Source of the DNA: Azorinus chamasolen
Lineage: Eukaryota > Mollusca > Bivalvia > Cardiida > Solecurtidae
Assembly: GCA_963576725.1 (NCBI GenBank)
Contig: OY755236.1
Coordinates: 71,208,379 to 71,272,378, forward strand
Direction of reading: 5' to 3'
DNA: 64,000 bases
In this document: piece by piece, positions 41,058 through 51,046 of the stretch
How the letters are laid out: every line of letters begins with the position of its first letter
How positions within the stretch are numbered: position 1 is the first letter of the stretch
Made by a program: the position numbers and the translations under genes
The notes under the pieces: generated by a model
Told to the model about the DNA's origin: nothing
Databases searched by the model: none
Seen by the model: only the letters and a program-made list of their open reading frames with translations

Positions 41058-41312
41058 TTGTAGTGATCGGCCTATATAAGGCATCTCCAACAGCCTTGCT
41101 GTTGGGTTAACCCTTTAGCGACGTGGTTAGAGTGTCGGACTATTATCCAGGAGTTCGGGGTTCGAATCCCGGTAGAGGCCTGTAACTTTTCCTCCCTTAG
41201 AATTACTTCATTGGCGACGAAGATAATTCGGGTTGTATGCGGGGATGCATGTTAAGGCTTAGGGGCATGCATGGGTATATGCATGGCTCCTAAAGGTTAA
41301 AAGGGAGGGGAG
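41058..41312 (+). mobile_element. tRNA-derived SINE-like unit, copy 1
   Basis: GTAGTGATCGGCCTATATAAG leads to AGCGACGTGGTTAGAGTG (A-box-like) and GGGGTTCGAATCCCGG (B box), ending AGAGGCCTGTAAC. The 5' acceptor strand of a functional tRNA is missing. A 3' body (GGCGACGAAGATAATTCGG to GGGAGGGGAGT) precedes an almost exact second copy. Confidence 0.6.
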
Positions 41313-41475
41313 TGTAGTGATCGGCCTATATAAGGCATCTCCAACAGCCTTAAATTTTTGCTGTTGGGTTAACCCTTTAGCGACATGGTTAGAGTGTCGG
41401 ACTATTATCCAGGAGTTCGGGGTTCGAATCCCGGTAGAGGCCTGTAACTTTTCCTCCCTTAGAATTACTTCACTG
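41313..41475 (+). mobile_element. tRNA-derived SINE-like unit, copy 2
   Basis: The GTAGTGATCGGCCTATATAAG ... TTAGAATTACTTCA module is repeated ~255 bp downstream, with an AAATTTTT insertion and one GACGTGG to GACATGG change. This indicates a tandem duplication or back-to-back SINEs. Confidence 0.6.
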
Positions 41476-41477
41476 TA

Positions 41478-41645
41478 TAATGTATGGTTTGTAAAGGTAG
41501 ATTTATTATTATAACAGCACATGGACATTTTATTTTGTTGGGCCAAGCCAGAAAGTGTGGAATCATTTCAATATCATAAGAAAACAGAGCAGACCCTGAC
41601 AAGATAGCTCCTATGCATGAAAAGGCGTTGATATGAGGGAAAGTG
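41478..41645 (+). mobile_element. TTAA-A MITE, both ends incomplete
   Basis: TATTATAACAGCACATGGAC, CAGAAAGTGTGGAATC, AAAACAGAGCAGACCCTG with GCTCCTATGCATG, ending ATGAGGGAAAG. Confidence 0.65.
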
Positions 41646-42000
41646 TGTGTAAATGTTATGTGTGTAGTGTAAGGTTTATAATGGCATGGTATGTGGATAA
41701 TACCGTAACAGTTTTTATGGTAAGGTATGAATGATTATGTGAAAAGGTATAAAAAACGTAAGTATCCAGAAGATAATTTTTTCATCTCCACATATTTCGT
41801 CGTGTCGGTAAAATCTACCTGACAAAAATCAAATCTACCTGACAAATTTCCAAAATCTACCTGACATGCTTCAACAGGTTATCACATGTATGAACAAGCC
41901 TAACCGTGTAACCAGCGTCCAACATCCTGAAAATACAGTTATTAAAATACACTAAATAAATGTCCTACTAAAAGATAATTAATTGCTGAAAAGAAGATAA
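41646..42000. other. Unassigned; TCTACCTGACAAA triplication
   Basis: AAATCTACCTGACAAA occurs three times at 41810-41866. It recalls the TCTACCG strings at the left of the 39.7-kb element. No gene. Confidence 0.4.
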
Positions 42001-42009
42001 TATCAGATG

Positions 42010-42735
42010 TCCCTTTCATTGTCATTACAGACAGACTTTAAATATCCCATACCTATAGTGGCCTACAGTTTACAGTGGCCTACAGTGCGCTAGCCTCCGG
42101 TCTGCACAGTAAATACTATCAATATATCTCCCAAAAAAAATATACTATACATACAGTAAACTTTACAGAACAAAACACACAACAACAATGATACTTACCA
42201 GTTTGTGGAACTAAATGTTCGCTCTCTCCTCCAAAAAGCCAACTTCCTCATAGGTGCAAGTTATTTCTGCTGTAATTTAAAAGGTGAACATTCAGAGTAT
42301 TTGTAATGTGAATATGTTAACACTTGAAGATTAAAATGAGAGTCAGAAAACCACCATTCCGGATTTCGCGACAGCCGCGAAAACAAAATACATGAACCCG
42401 AGTCGCGTACAAACTATCGAAATAAAACAATAGTTGAATGAAACAAGACATGCCATATTTACTAAACATAATTTCTATGATCTCAACTTACTTCTAAGAA
42501 TCCACAAGACATCCGACTCCTTTAAATTCTAGCCAAATAATGAATATAGTCTATATGTCTATCAAATTTGCCGGTTTTAAATCACGTGACAAAGCATAGG
42601 AGGAAAACAAGGGAAGTAATCCTGTAATAACCAGAGCAGGCAATTAAAAAACAGAAATGAGCCACTAGTACAGAATTGCAACCTTGTTACACACTTCCCC
42701 TCCATCTGAAATGACGTCCCGTCATTACTTCATCC
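42010..42735 (-). mobile_element. Putative LTR retrotransposon 3' region (Gypsy-like), minus strand
   Basis: On the minus strand GACGGGACGTCATTTCAG and the purine tract TGGAGGGGAAGTG (42692-42703) are followed by TGTAACAAGG at 42691, as expected for a polypurine tract before an LTR. Downstream (lower coordinates) lie a CAAACTGGTAAGTATC string and AT-rich sequence. No paired LTR, gag or pol frame is visible, so at most this is a solo or truncated LTR. Confidence 0.35.
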
Positions 42736-42939
42736 AACACAATAAATCAAACAGGTTAAAGGTAATCAGTCCATCAATCAGTGGTCAGTCCAAATGCTAA
42801 CTTTACAAGATACAGTACAACCAACCATCTAAATGCACTAACCATTTAGAAACACTCCCTACACATAAATCTGTAACAAATACAGCTACATCAACATCCA
42901 AATCCCTATCAGTAAATTACCACTAATGTACTTACAACT

Positions 42940-43735
42940 TGTAATGGTATCACAAAAAATACAAGACGAATACTGATGCAAGGCATTGGATCGCCGCGAA
43001 ATTTGTGTACAAGGAAGGTTTTTTAATAAGGAACTGTTTTGTTAAGACAATTGAAATACAACATTTCATTAAAAACTTAACGAGATATGTAGCCTCTAGA
43101 GTGTAATGACGTAGTGACCTAGTTTCGAACCCGTCATGATCCATATTTGAACTTGACCAAGATTGCATGTGGACAAACATTCTGATAAAATTTCAGTAAG
43201 ATCTGATAACATTTGTAGCCACTTGAGTGTGAACAAGATTTTTCTATGATTTGACCTAGTGGCCTAGTTTATGACTGCAGGCGATTCATATTCGAACTTG
43301 ACCTAGATTTCATCAGGGTCAATACACAAACCAATTTACTTAAAGATCAAGTGCAAAATGTGGCCTCCAGAGTGTTTAGGATTTTGTAAGATTTGACCTA
43401 GTGACCTAGTTTTTGACCCGACATGACCAATATTCGAACTTGGCGTAGATTTCATGGAGACACATTCTGATAAAATTTCAGTAAGATCCAATAAGATTTG
43501 TAGCTTCTAGAGCATTAAAAAGATTTTTCTAAGATTTGACCTAGTGACCTTGTTTTTGAGCCCAGGTGACCCATATTCGAGATTGACCTAAATTTCATGC
43601 AGGGCAAAACACAAACCAATTTACTTAGAGATCAAGTGCAAAATGTGGTATCTCAACGGACAACAGACGAGGGACATCCAACGATCCTAAAAACTCAGCA
43701 TGAGCACGTCGTGCTCTGGTGAGCTAAAAAAAATG
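42940..43735 (+). repeat. pearl/biv160-like tandem-repeat element
   Basis: Four ~145-bp monomers share TTTGACCTAGTGACCTAG, ACCCATATTCGAACTTGACC and TAGATTTCATG. They alternate between an ATTCTGATAAAATTTCAG half and a CAAACCAATTTACTTAAAG half, so the true period is a dimer. The tail has the palindrome GAGCACGTCGTGCTC then GGTGAGCTAAAA, which I recall as typical of bivalve pearl-type elements. Confidence 0.75.
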
Positions 43736-43739
43736 AGGA

Positions 43740-44300
43740 TAAATGAATATCCTACTCCCCTTCTCTAAAAAGGTGATAATAAAGAGACAAGGCTATAAAA
43801 ATATAGTCATTTATTATGAAACAGATAACTATGTAAACAAGAAAAATACTATGGCATGCTGATAAAGAACTCTGTTGCAAACTGTAACAAGTAAATACCT
43901 GGTAAAACTATTATGACATAATTATGCATTGTTGGAAGTATCACATGAAACTTGACACAAATATCTAGGGCGGTCATTGATTGGTTCAGAGGCATATTGA
44001 CGATACCAAAACGTAAGAGGATAAATATTTTATCCCGTCACTACAGCCGCTAGTGACGTAATAAAGGGGTAGCGTAATAAACCTAAGTTAATATGTACAG
44101 TAGAGGTTTATTTGTAAAGTAGGTGTAGGAATTTCTTCTTACAACAGGAACTATTTTTAATTTTTCTACAAATTTGTTTTACCAAAAATAACGTATAAGT
44201 TGAAAGAAAAAACACTTAATATGGATAATTATCATTAACTATCCCAGTAAAAACCCAAACCGTCATTAAACAAAAATAGAAAGGAAAAAGAGAGAAAATT
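43740..44300. other. No recognised feature
   Basis: Unassigned AT-rich DNA with a CGTCACTACAGCCGCTAGTGACG palindrome-like segment near 44037 (GTCACTA/TAGTGAC). Confidence 0.4.
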
Positions 44301-44308
44301 TTTTTTTC

Positions 44309-44386
44309 GTCAGCGGTGAGAATCGAACCAGGGCTGACTGCACGATAGGCGACCGTGGTAACCACTACGCTATCAGGTCAGACATA
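44309..44386 (-). tRNA. tRNA-like sequence, probably pseudogene or SINE head
   Basis: On the minus strand ATAGCGTAGTGGTTACCACGG resembles a tRNA D-arm/A box, CTATCGT an anticodon loop (anticodon would be ATC) and CTGGTTCGATTCTC a B box. The acceptor, anticodon and T stems do not pair well, so a functional tRNA is unlikely. Confidence 0.3.
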
Positions 44387-44399
44387 CTTCAAGGGAAAT

Positions 44400-44890
44400 T
44401 TAAGATGTATATAAAGTTATCATGCTACTATATTGACGACTTTTATAAATAAAAAAAATGAAACGACTTTTTTAAATAAAAATAAATAAAACAATAAAAC
44501 TTCATTAAAACATTTATCACTCTCATGATAATTTAATCAATAAACTCTTACAAGGTGATGGTCATAGACCTAAATATAGCCTGTTCAGTTCCATTAACGA
44601 GTGACGTTAGCCCTATCTAAAAATAGAAACCGAGACGACGGAATTCGATTTTGACCATGTAGAGCCTCCGGTAGAATAATAACCATGTCTGTTTGAATTA
44701 ACATGATGTATGTATTACTTTTGTCGACATTTTTGGACAATAAACAATGGTCATTAAACAAAACTAATATTTCAAAATCTCTGAAGGGCATAATTTAGAA
44801 CGAGAGCACCGCAAACAGGTGCACGACTACAGTTTTGACCCGGCTTCAATTCTGCGACTTTGACCCGGCTTCATTTATGTTTACAAAACT
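44400..44890. other. No recognised feature
   Basis: Unassigned. A TTTGACCCGGCTTCAAT string is repeated at 44834 and 44861. Confidence 0.35.
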
Positions 44891-44892
44891 GT

Positions 44893-46470
44893 TTTTATAC
44901 GCCCGTTTGAAAAAACGGGACGTATTATGGAATAGCGCTGTCTGGTTGTCTGGTTGTCTGATTGTCTGGTTGTCTGTCCGTCTGTAACATCTCTAACTCA
45001 AGTTCCGCTTGGTGGATCCTTCTCAAATTTTAACACAATGTTTATCTAGACATTCTACAGTTGCCTGCCAAGTCCCGGTTTGTTTATCCAAGGTCAAGGT
45101 CACACAATTGGACTTAGAATTTTCGTTTAGCAAAAAATTTAACCGGTCTGTCTGTCTGTAACATCTCTAACTCAAGTTCCGCTTGGCGGATCCTTCCCAA
45201 ATTTAATCATAATGTTTATCTAGACATGCTACAGTAGCCTGCCAAGTCTCGGCTCGTTTATTCAAGGTCAAGGTCGCTTAATTGGACTTAGAATTTGCGT
45301 TTAGCATTTGCGTTAAGCAAAAATGTTAACCTCAATTTATGTGGAACAAGTCCACTTATCTACATAACACTTTGAGATAAAGCTTTGAAACTTGGAACAC
45401 TTGTTCACCGTCACAACCTTCACCTGTAGGCAAGAGTAAATAACTCTGTCAAGCATTTTGACTGAATTATGCCCCTTTTTAACTTAGAATTTTTGGTTAA
45501 GGCTTTGTTAAAGTCCATTTATTTACATAACCCTTTGAGATAAAGCTTTGAAACTTGGAACGCTTGTTCACCGTCACAACCTTCTCCTGTAGGCAAGAGT
45601 AAATAACTCTGTCAAGCATTTTGACTGAATTATGCCCCTTTTTAACTTAGAATTTTTGGTTAAGGCTTTGTTAAAGTCCATTTATTTACATAACACTTTG
45701 AGATAAAGCTTTGAAACTTGGAACACTTGTTCACCGTCACAACCTTCTCCTGTAGGCAAGAGTAAATAACTCTGTCAAGCATTTTGACCGAATTATGCCC
45801 CTTTTTAACTTAGAATTTTTGGTTAAGGCTTTGTTAAAGTCCATTTATTTACATAACCCTTTGAGATAAAGGTTTTAAACTTGGAAAACTTGTTCACCGT
45901 CACAACCTTCACCTGTAGGCTAGAAAAAATAACTCTGTCAAGCATTTTGACCGAATTATACCCCTTTTTAACTTAGAATTTTTTGTTACGGTTTTGGTTA
46001 AAGTCCACTTATTTACATAACCCTTTGAGATAAAGCTTTTAAACTTGGAGCACTTGTTCACCATCACAAGCTTCACCTGTAGGCAAGAGTACATAACTCT
46101 GTCTAACATTTTGACATGATTATGACGCTTTTTAGCTTGGAATTTTTGGTTAAGGTTTTGGTTAAAGTCCACTTATTAACATAACCCTTTCAGATAAAGC
46201 TTTTAAACTTGAAACATTTGTTCACCATCAGAAGCTTCATCTGTAGGCAAGAGTAAATACAATGCAACTCTGTCAAGCCTTTAGACACAATTATGGCACT
46301 TTTCAATTTAGAATTTTTGGTTAAGGTTTTTTGTTAAAGTATGCCTATTTACAACCTTGAAACTTGATCACAAAATTGTGCTTAGAATTTGAGTTCAGCA
46401 AATACGTTAACCCCAGTTAATGTTGAACAAGAACCCGACGGGCGTATATTGTGTCCACTGGCACTCTTGT
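44893..46470 (+). repeat. Foldback-headed element with 163-bp monomers
   Basis: The head TATACGCCCG / CGGGACGTATTATGG hairpin and tail CGACGGGCGTATATTGTG are complementary. A GTCTGGTTGTCTG tract follows the head. Two leading units carry CATCTCTAACTCAAGTTCCG and CAAGGTCAAGGTC. Then come about six monomers with AAACTTGGAACACTTGTTC at 45391, 45554, 45717, 45880, 46044 and 46208, i.e. 163-164 bp. The end CACTGGCACTCTTGTT resembles other Helentron-like tails here. Confidence 0.82.
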
Positions 46471-46737
46471 TGGCATTTAATGTCGATACTTCGACGAAAA
46501 AAGTGTCATAATTATTGTTATTATTGTACATTTGTTTGATAAATTTCTTTTTAAACATCGTATGAAGGTTTTTACATCACATATTTCACTACATCAATAA
46601 TGCAGATAGAAACTATTCTCTGCCACGCTCTCATGTGCCAATTCATTTGGTTCATCTCACCGATGTACGCAGAATAGACTATGTAAAACTTGTCGCTACC
46701 CCTCCTACATGGGTAAATACTTTTGAACATTCCATTA

Positions 46738-46760
46738 GTGATCGCCGCTCATGCGGCGAT
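46738..46760. other. Perfect GC-rich hairpin
   Basis: GATCGCCGC TCAT GCGGCGATC directly precedes the minisatellite. It might be a stem-loop terminus of a transposon. Confidence 0.6.
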
Positions 46761-46763
46761 CAA

Positions 46764-48003
46764 CAACCTACTGACTACCTGACACCACTGACAACTTACT
46801 GACTACCTGACAACCTACTGACTACCTGACAACCTACTGATTATCTGACAACTTACTGACTACCTGACACCACTGACAACTTACTGACTACCTGACACCA
46901 CTGACAACTTACTGACTACCTGACACCACTGACAACTTACTGACTACCTGACACCACTGACAACCTATCGACTAGCTGATACCACTGACAACCTACTGAC
47001 TAGCTGACACCACTGACAACCTACTGACTACCTGACACCACTGAGAACTTACTGACTACCTGACACCACTGACAACCTACTGACTACCTGATACCACTGA
47101 CAACTTACCGAATATCTGACACCACTGACAACCTACCGACAACCTGACACCACTGACAACCTACCGACTACCTCACACCACTGACAACTTACTGACTACC
47201 TGACACCACTGACAACTTACTGACTACCTGATACCACTGACAACCTACTGACTACCTGACACCACTGACAACTTACCGACTAGCTGACACCACTGACAAC
47301 CTACCGACTAGCTGACACCACTGACAAACCTACTGACTACCTGACACCACTGACAACTTACTGACTACCTGACACCACTGACAACCTACTGACTACCTGA
47401 CACCGCTGACAACCTACCGACTACCTGACACCACTGACAACCTACCTACTAGCTGACACCACTGACAACCTACTGACTACCTGACACGACTGACAACTTA
47501 CTGACTAGCTGACACTACTGACTACCTGACACCACTGACAACCTACCAACTAGCTGACACCACTGACAACCTACCGACTAGCTGACACCACTGACAACCT
47601 ACCTACTAGCTGACACCACTGATAACCTACCGACTACCTGACACCACTGACAACTTACTGACTACCTGACACCACTGACAACCTACGGACTACCTGACAC
47701 CACTGACAACCTACCGACTAGCTGACACCACTGACAACCTACCTACTAGCTGACACTACTGACAACCTACTGACTAGCTGACACCACTGACAACTTACTG
47801 ACTACCTGACACCACTGACAACCTACTGACTACCTGACACCACTGACAACTTACTGACTACCTGACACCACTGACAACCTACTGTCTACCTGACACCACT
47901 GACAACCTACTGACTAGCTGACACCACTGACAACCTACTGACTACCTGACATCACTGACAACCGACTGACTACCTGACACCACTGACAACCTACTGACTA
48001 GCT
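46764..48003 (+). repeat. 28-bp minisatellite, ~1.2 kb
   Basis: About 45 monomers TGACTACC + TGACACCACTGACAACCTAC. Variants are TGACTAGC, CTTACTGAC and CTACCGAC. The monomer itself contains three TGAC-starting submodules, so it probably arose from a shorter repeat. Confidence 0.95.
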
Positions 48004-48139
48004 GCACTTGGCTGTTCAAATGTTGTGATTCTTAATCACCGCTTACACCCTCATTTGCATTAAGGTCTTGTAATAGGTCGCTGCCAATGCCAACAGCTCC
48101 TTTTTGTTCCGGTATGTTGTTCCAACAGTAGTTTCTCAA

Positions 48140-48490
48140 AAGTTTTGGCAAGTACGTATGTGCAAGATGCAATTTCATGTTACTGAATCTATATTTTGTA
48201 TACGTAATAGTCACAAATGGTAGACGTGCAAGACACAATTTTCATGTGTTTACGATTAGCCATTGCAGAATTATCTCCCCCTGAATTTTGAATATTTTTT
48301 GTCATTTTTGCATGAAACATGGGGAGTTAGTGTCACAAACTCCTCCTTCATTTTGAAACTTATTAAATTGATACTAGCCTTACATACTAAATACGAATAG
48401 TACATGTGCAAGACACAATTTTCCTGTGTTTAGTGTTAGCCATTACAGAATTTTCTCTATTTGAACTTTGGGTATTTTTGTTATTTGTCC
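48140..48490 (+). repeat. Dispersed repeat, two tandem monomers (as 4741-4985)
   Basis: GACGTGCAAGACACAATTTTC, TTAGCCATTGCAGAATTATC and GCATGAAACATGGGGAG, then CACAAACTCCTCCTTCA and a second ACATGTGCAAGACACAATTTTC. Monomer length ~190 bp. One copy of the same unit is at 4741-4985. Confidence 0.65.
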
Positions 48491-48636
48491 TGTTACATTT
48501 GTGTAGCTTGCTTTCAATTCCATTGAAAGAAGTAATGATATTGACATTTCAGAAATTTTTATTTCTATGACATTTCATTACAAAAGATTTTTTTTCTGTT
48601 AAAAATAGCATATTTTACAGATGGAGTAAAATTTGC

Positions 48637-48854
48637 TTAACCCTTACCCTCATACAAACACATTTTCCCGCATTTGCAAACAGTAGACCCAGATCAGGGC
48701 TGCTCTGTTTGCTTTTGACATGATTTAGATCTGATTCTACAGTTTTTGTCAAAACAAAAATATCCCTTGAAAGGTTTACATTATAAAAATTTAGTTTATA
48801 AAATTTCATGATGTCAGTATTTCTTACTTGAATATTGAACAGGGAAAAGGTTAA
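48637..48854 (-). mobile_element. TTAA-A MITE, hairpin collapsed
   Basis: TTAACCCTTACCCTCATAC, GCAAACAGTAGACCCAGATC fused to AGGGCTGCTCTGTTTGC, GATTCTACAGTTTTTGTC, TTTCATGATGTCAGTATTTC, ending CAGGGAAAAGGTTAA. Confidence 0.85.
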
Positions 48855-48871
48855 GAAAGATGGTTATCTTT

Positions 48872-49069
48872 TTAACCCGTTAATTACTGAATGTTTATAG
48901 CGGAAAGATCCATCACTGTTTAACGGTACCATACATTCAGTATGAATGAGTATAATTTGAGAAAGGATTATGACTGATGAACAATGCAGACCCTGAGCAG
49001 AGTCCTCTGATCTGGGTCTACACTGTTTGCAAATGCCAGTACACTCTTTTCCAGCATTGAAAAGGTTAC
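48872..49069 (+). mobile_element. M-family MITE, hairpin reduced
   Basis: TTAACCCGTTAATTACTGAATG, ATCCATCACTGTTTAACGG, CAATGCAGACCCTGAGCAG fused to CCTCTGATCTGGGTCTAC, then CCAGCATTGAAAAGGTTAC. Confidence 0.65.
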
Positions 49070-49499
49070 CGGTAATGTCAGCCATTTTGTGTTATATTGA
49101 TACGTTATCTTGAATGTTTGTCTACCTGCGCTGTCTTATTTCAGTCTCGTCTTTTCATATCAATAGATTACGAGACAGCCGTTTTTAACACAACTATAAT
49201 TAGGCAGGCTATATTATTGTTGTGATGACATTTTGCTCATTTTACCAGATGCTATCAGCGGGGTACTTATTTAGGCCTGGATCTCTAAACAAATTTTCCA
49301 CCCAGTTTGCTCTAATTTCCCCATGTTTGTCAGTAATTGCTATTTTCGTGTTTCACTGGTTGCACGTTTTGTGTGCGCAGCAGTCTTAGATTTATTGTTG
49401 ACGATGATTAAACACCCACTACCCTACGGACAGTCGGTGACAATTGTACTGTTAACCCAATGAATGCTGAATATTTAAAGTAAAATGAATTCAGCAAGA
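49070..49499. other. No recognised feature
   Basis: Non-repetitive, no convincing exon. TTAACCCAATGAATGCTG (about 49451) is a MITE-like end. Confidence 0.35.
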
Positions 49500-49712
49500 T
49501 TAACCCTTTACTTCATGGATATTCATGTAAGAAATAATGATATCATGAATATTAGATTATTTTTCATAATAGTATAATGAATTCAGGAACTTTTGGCCAT
49601 GGCAGAAACTGTAGAATCATTTCTATATTATGTCATAAGCAAACAGAGCAGACCCTGATCTGAGTCTACTCTGTTTGCTAAGACATAGAAGGGCATTTTT
49701 ATGGAGTAAATT
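49500..49712 (+). mobile_element. TTAA-A MITE, hairpin collapsed
   Basis: TTAACCCTTTACTTCATGG, TTGGCCATGGCAGAAACTG, GCAAACAGAGCAGACCC fused to TGATCTGAGTCTACTC, ending TTATGGAGTAAATTGTAA. Confidence 0.83.
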
Positions 49713-49900
49713 GTAATATTATAGTCACCTGAACATTAGTGCTTGGTCAGTAACATATCAATAGTTAACTTAATCTCCTGCAAAAATTAATGTTAACTTT
49801 TCCTTCGTTCTCTTCAAAAATGTAATCAGAGTGTCAACACAGGTTTTGATCCAGATCGTTTGCTGAGGAGATCACAGACTCGACATTAGCATGTATTGAG

Positions 49901-50155
49901 TTAACCCTTTCCTTCATATAATCGCTTTTTCACGCATTTGCTAACAGAGTAGACCTAGATTAGATGGCTCAGCCAGGAGTCGTCTGATCAGGTTCTGCTC
50001 TGTTTGCTAATGGAATTTGATAGATCTGTTTCTTTACTTTCTAAAATGGCTACAATGTTCCAATTTCCATATTTCATTATAACTGTTTTAACAATGAATA
50101 TTCAGTAGGTACATGTATTGAAATTTGGAATAACACAGAACAGGTGAAGGGTTAA
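49901..50155 (-). mobile_element. TTAA-A2 MITE, full length
   Basis: TTAACCCTTTCCTTCATATAA, hairpin with apex GGCTCAGCCAGGAGTC, A2 body GATCTGTTTCTTTACTTTC and GAATATTCAGTAGGTAC, ending CAGGTGAAGGGTTAA. Confidence 0.87.
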
Positions 50156-50159
50156 GCAG

Positions 50160-50545
50160 ATGAGTGTAACCTGTGATTTGACAGGTTTATTTTCTTGTAG
50201 TTTTGTAGTAGTTAGTGTTTCAATGTCCACTTGACATGACAGTGTGAGGCGGTCATCACTTTGCTGTCACACTGGTCCTAATCACCATTTAAACACTTTG
50301 ACACTATTTTCGAATCGGTCAGCCAGTTATCAAGCTTTGTCTGAAACGAGTTGGTAACATTAGTTATAGTCATAATGAAAAGCAACCAAAAAGGGTCATG
50401 TAATCCACAGACTAATTCTACTTGTTGCATTTGCCTGTAGGTGCTATGGCTTGACCTGAGTTGACTCAAGCATTCAGCAGGTCAGTAATGTGAGCTAGTC
50501 ATTTAGATTTGGCTCAGGTAGTCCAAGTAGTCCTTTTGTCTGTTT
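50160..50545. other. No recognised feature
   Basis: Unassigned; no repeat or exon signature. Confidence 0.35.
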
Positions 50546-50548
50546 TTG

Positions 50549-51046
50549 TTAATTGGGTTCGGGTTTTCCACGGAAAATCCGGTTATTGAAATGGTGATGT
50601 ATTCCGGCAGTCGGGCAGACTAGAAATCACTAGGTCTTTTAACCCCTAAAAATGTATCCTTGTAAGCGCAACTCCTCTTAGACTAATCAACAGACTTTCA
50701 TAAAACACCTTGCATGTAGCAAGAACACATGAGTTACACTCATCTGCATATTGTCAGGGAATTTTCCTTTTGCAATGTTTCTGGGAGTTATGCCCCTTTG
50801 AACTTAGAAATTACTTGGCCTTTTGACCCTATCCTTGTAAGCGAAACTCCTCTCAAACTGGTCAACAGAATTTCATAAAACCTTGTATATATGTAGCATA
50901 GACATACGGTATGTAGATTTTCATATTGTCAGGGATTTTTCCTTCTGCAATTTTTCTGGGAGTTATGCCCCTTTGAACTTAGAAATCACTAGTTATAAGT
51001 GAAAGAAAACCCAGTTTGATGTTGCGTCGACATTTCTTGTGTGTTT
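50549..51046 (+). repeat. Foldback-headed tandem-repeat element (two monomers)
   Basis: The hairpin GGGTTTTCCACGGAAAATCC opens it. Two ~170-bp units share ATCCTTGTAAGCGCAACTCC, CAGACTTTCATAAAACACC, TTCTGGGAGTTATGCCCC and TTTGAACTTAGAAATCAC. The tail is GAAAGAAAACCCAG, complementary to the head. Confidence 0.7.

Noticed and set aside
41259..41546. 95-codon minus-strand frame across the tRNA-like units
   Set aside because: Lies within duplicated SINE-like sequence and includes the B-box region; no domain.
44309..44386. Functional tRNA gene on the minus strand
   Set aside because: Box-like motifs are present but the acceptor, anticodon and T stems do not pair; kept only as a tRNA-like sequence.
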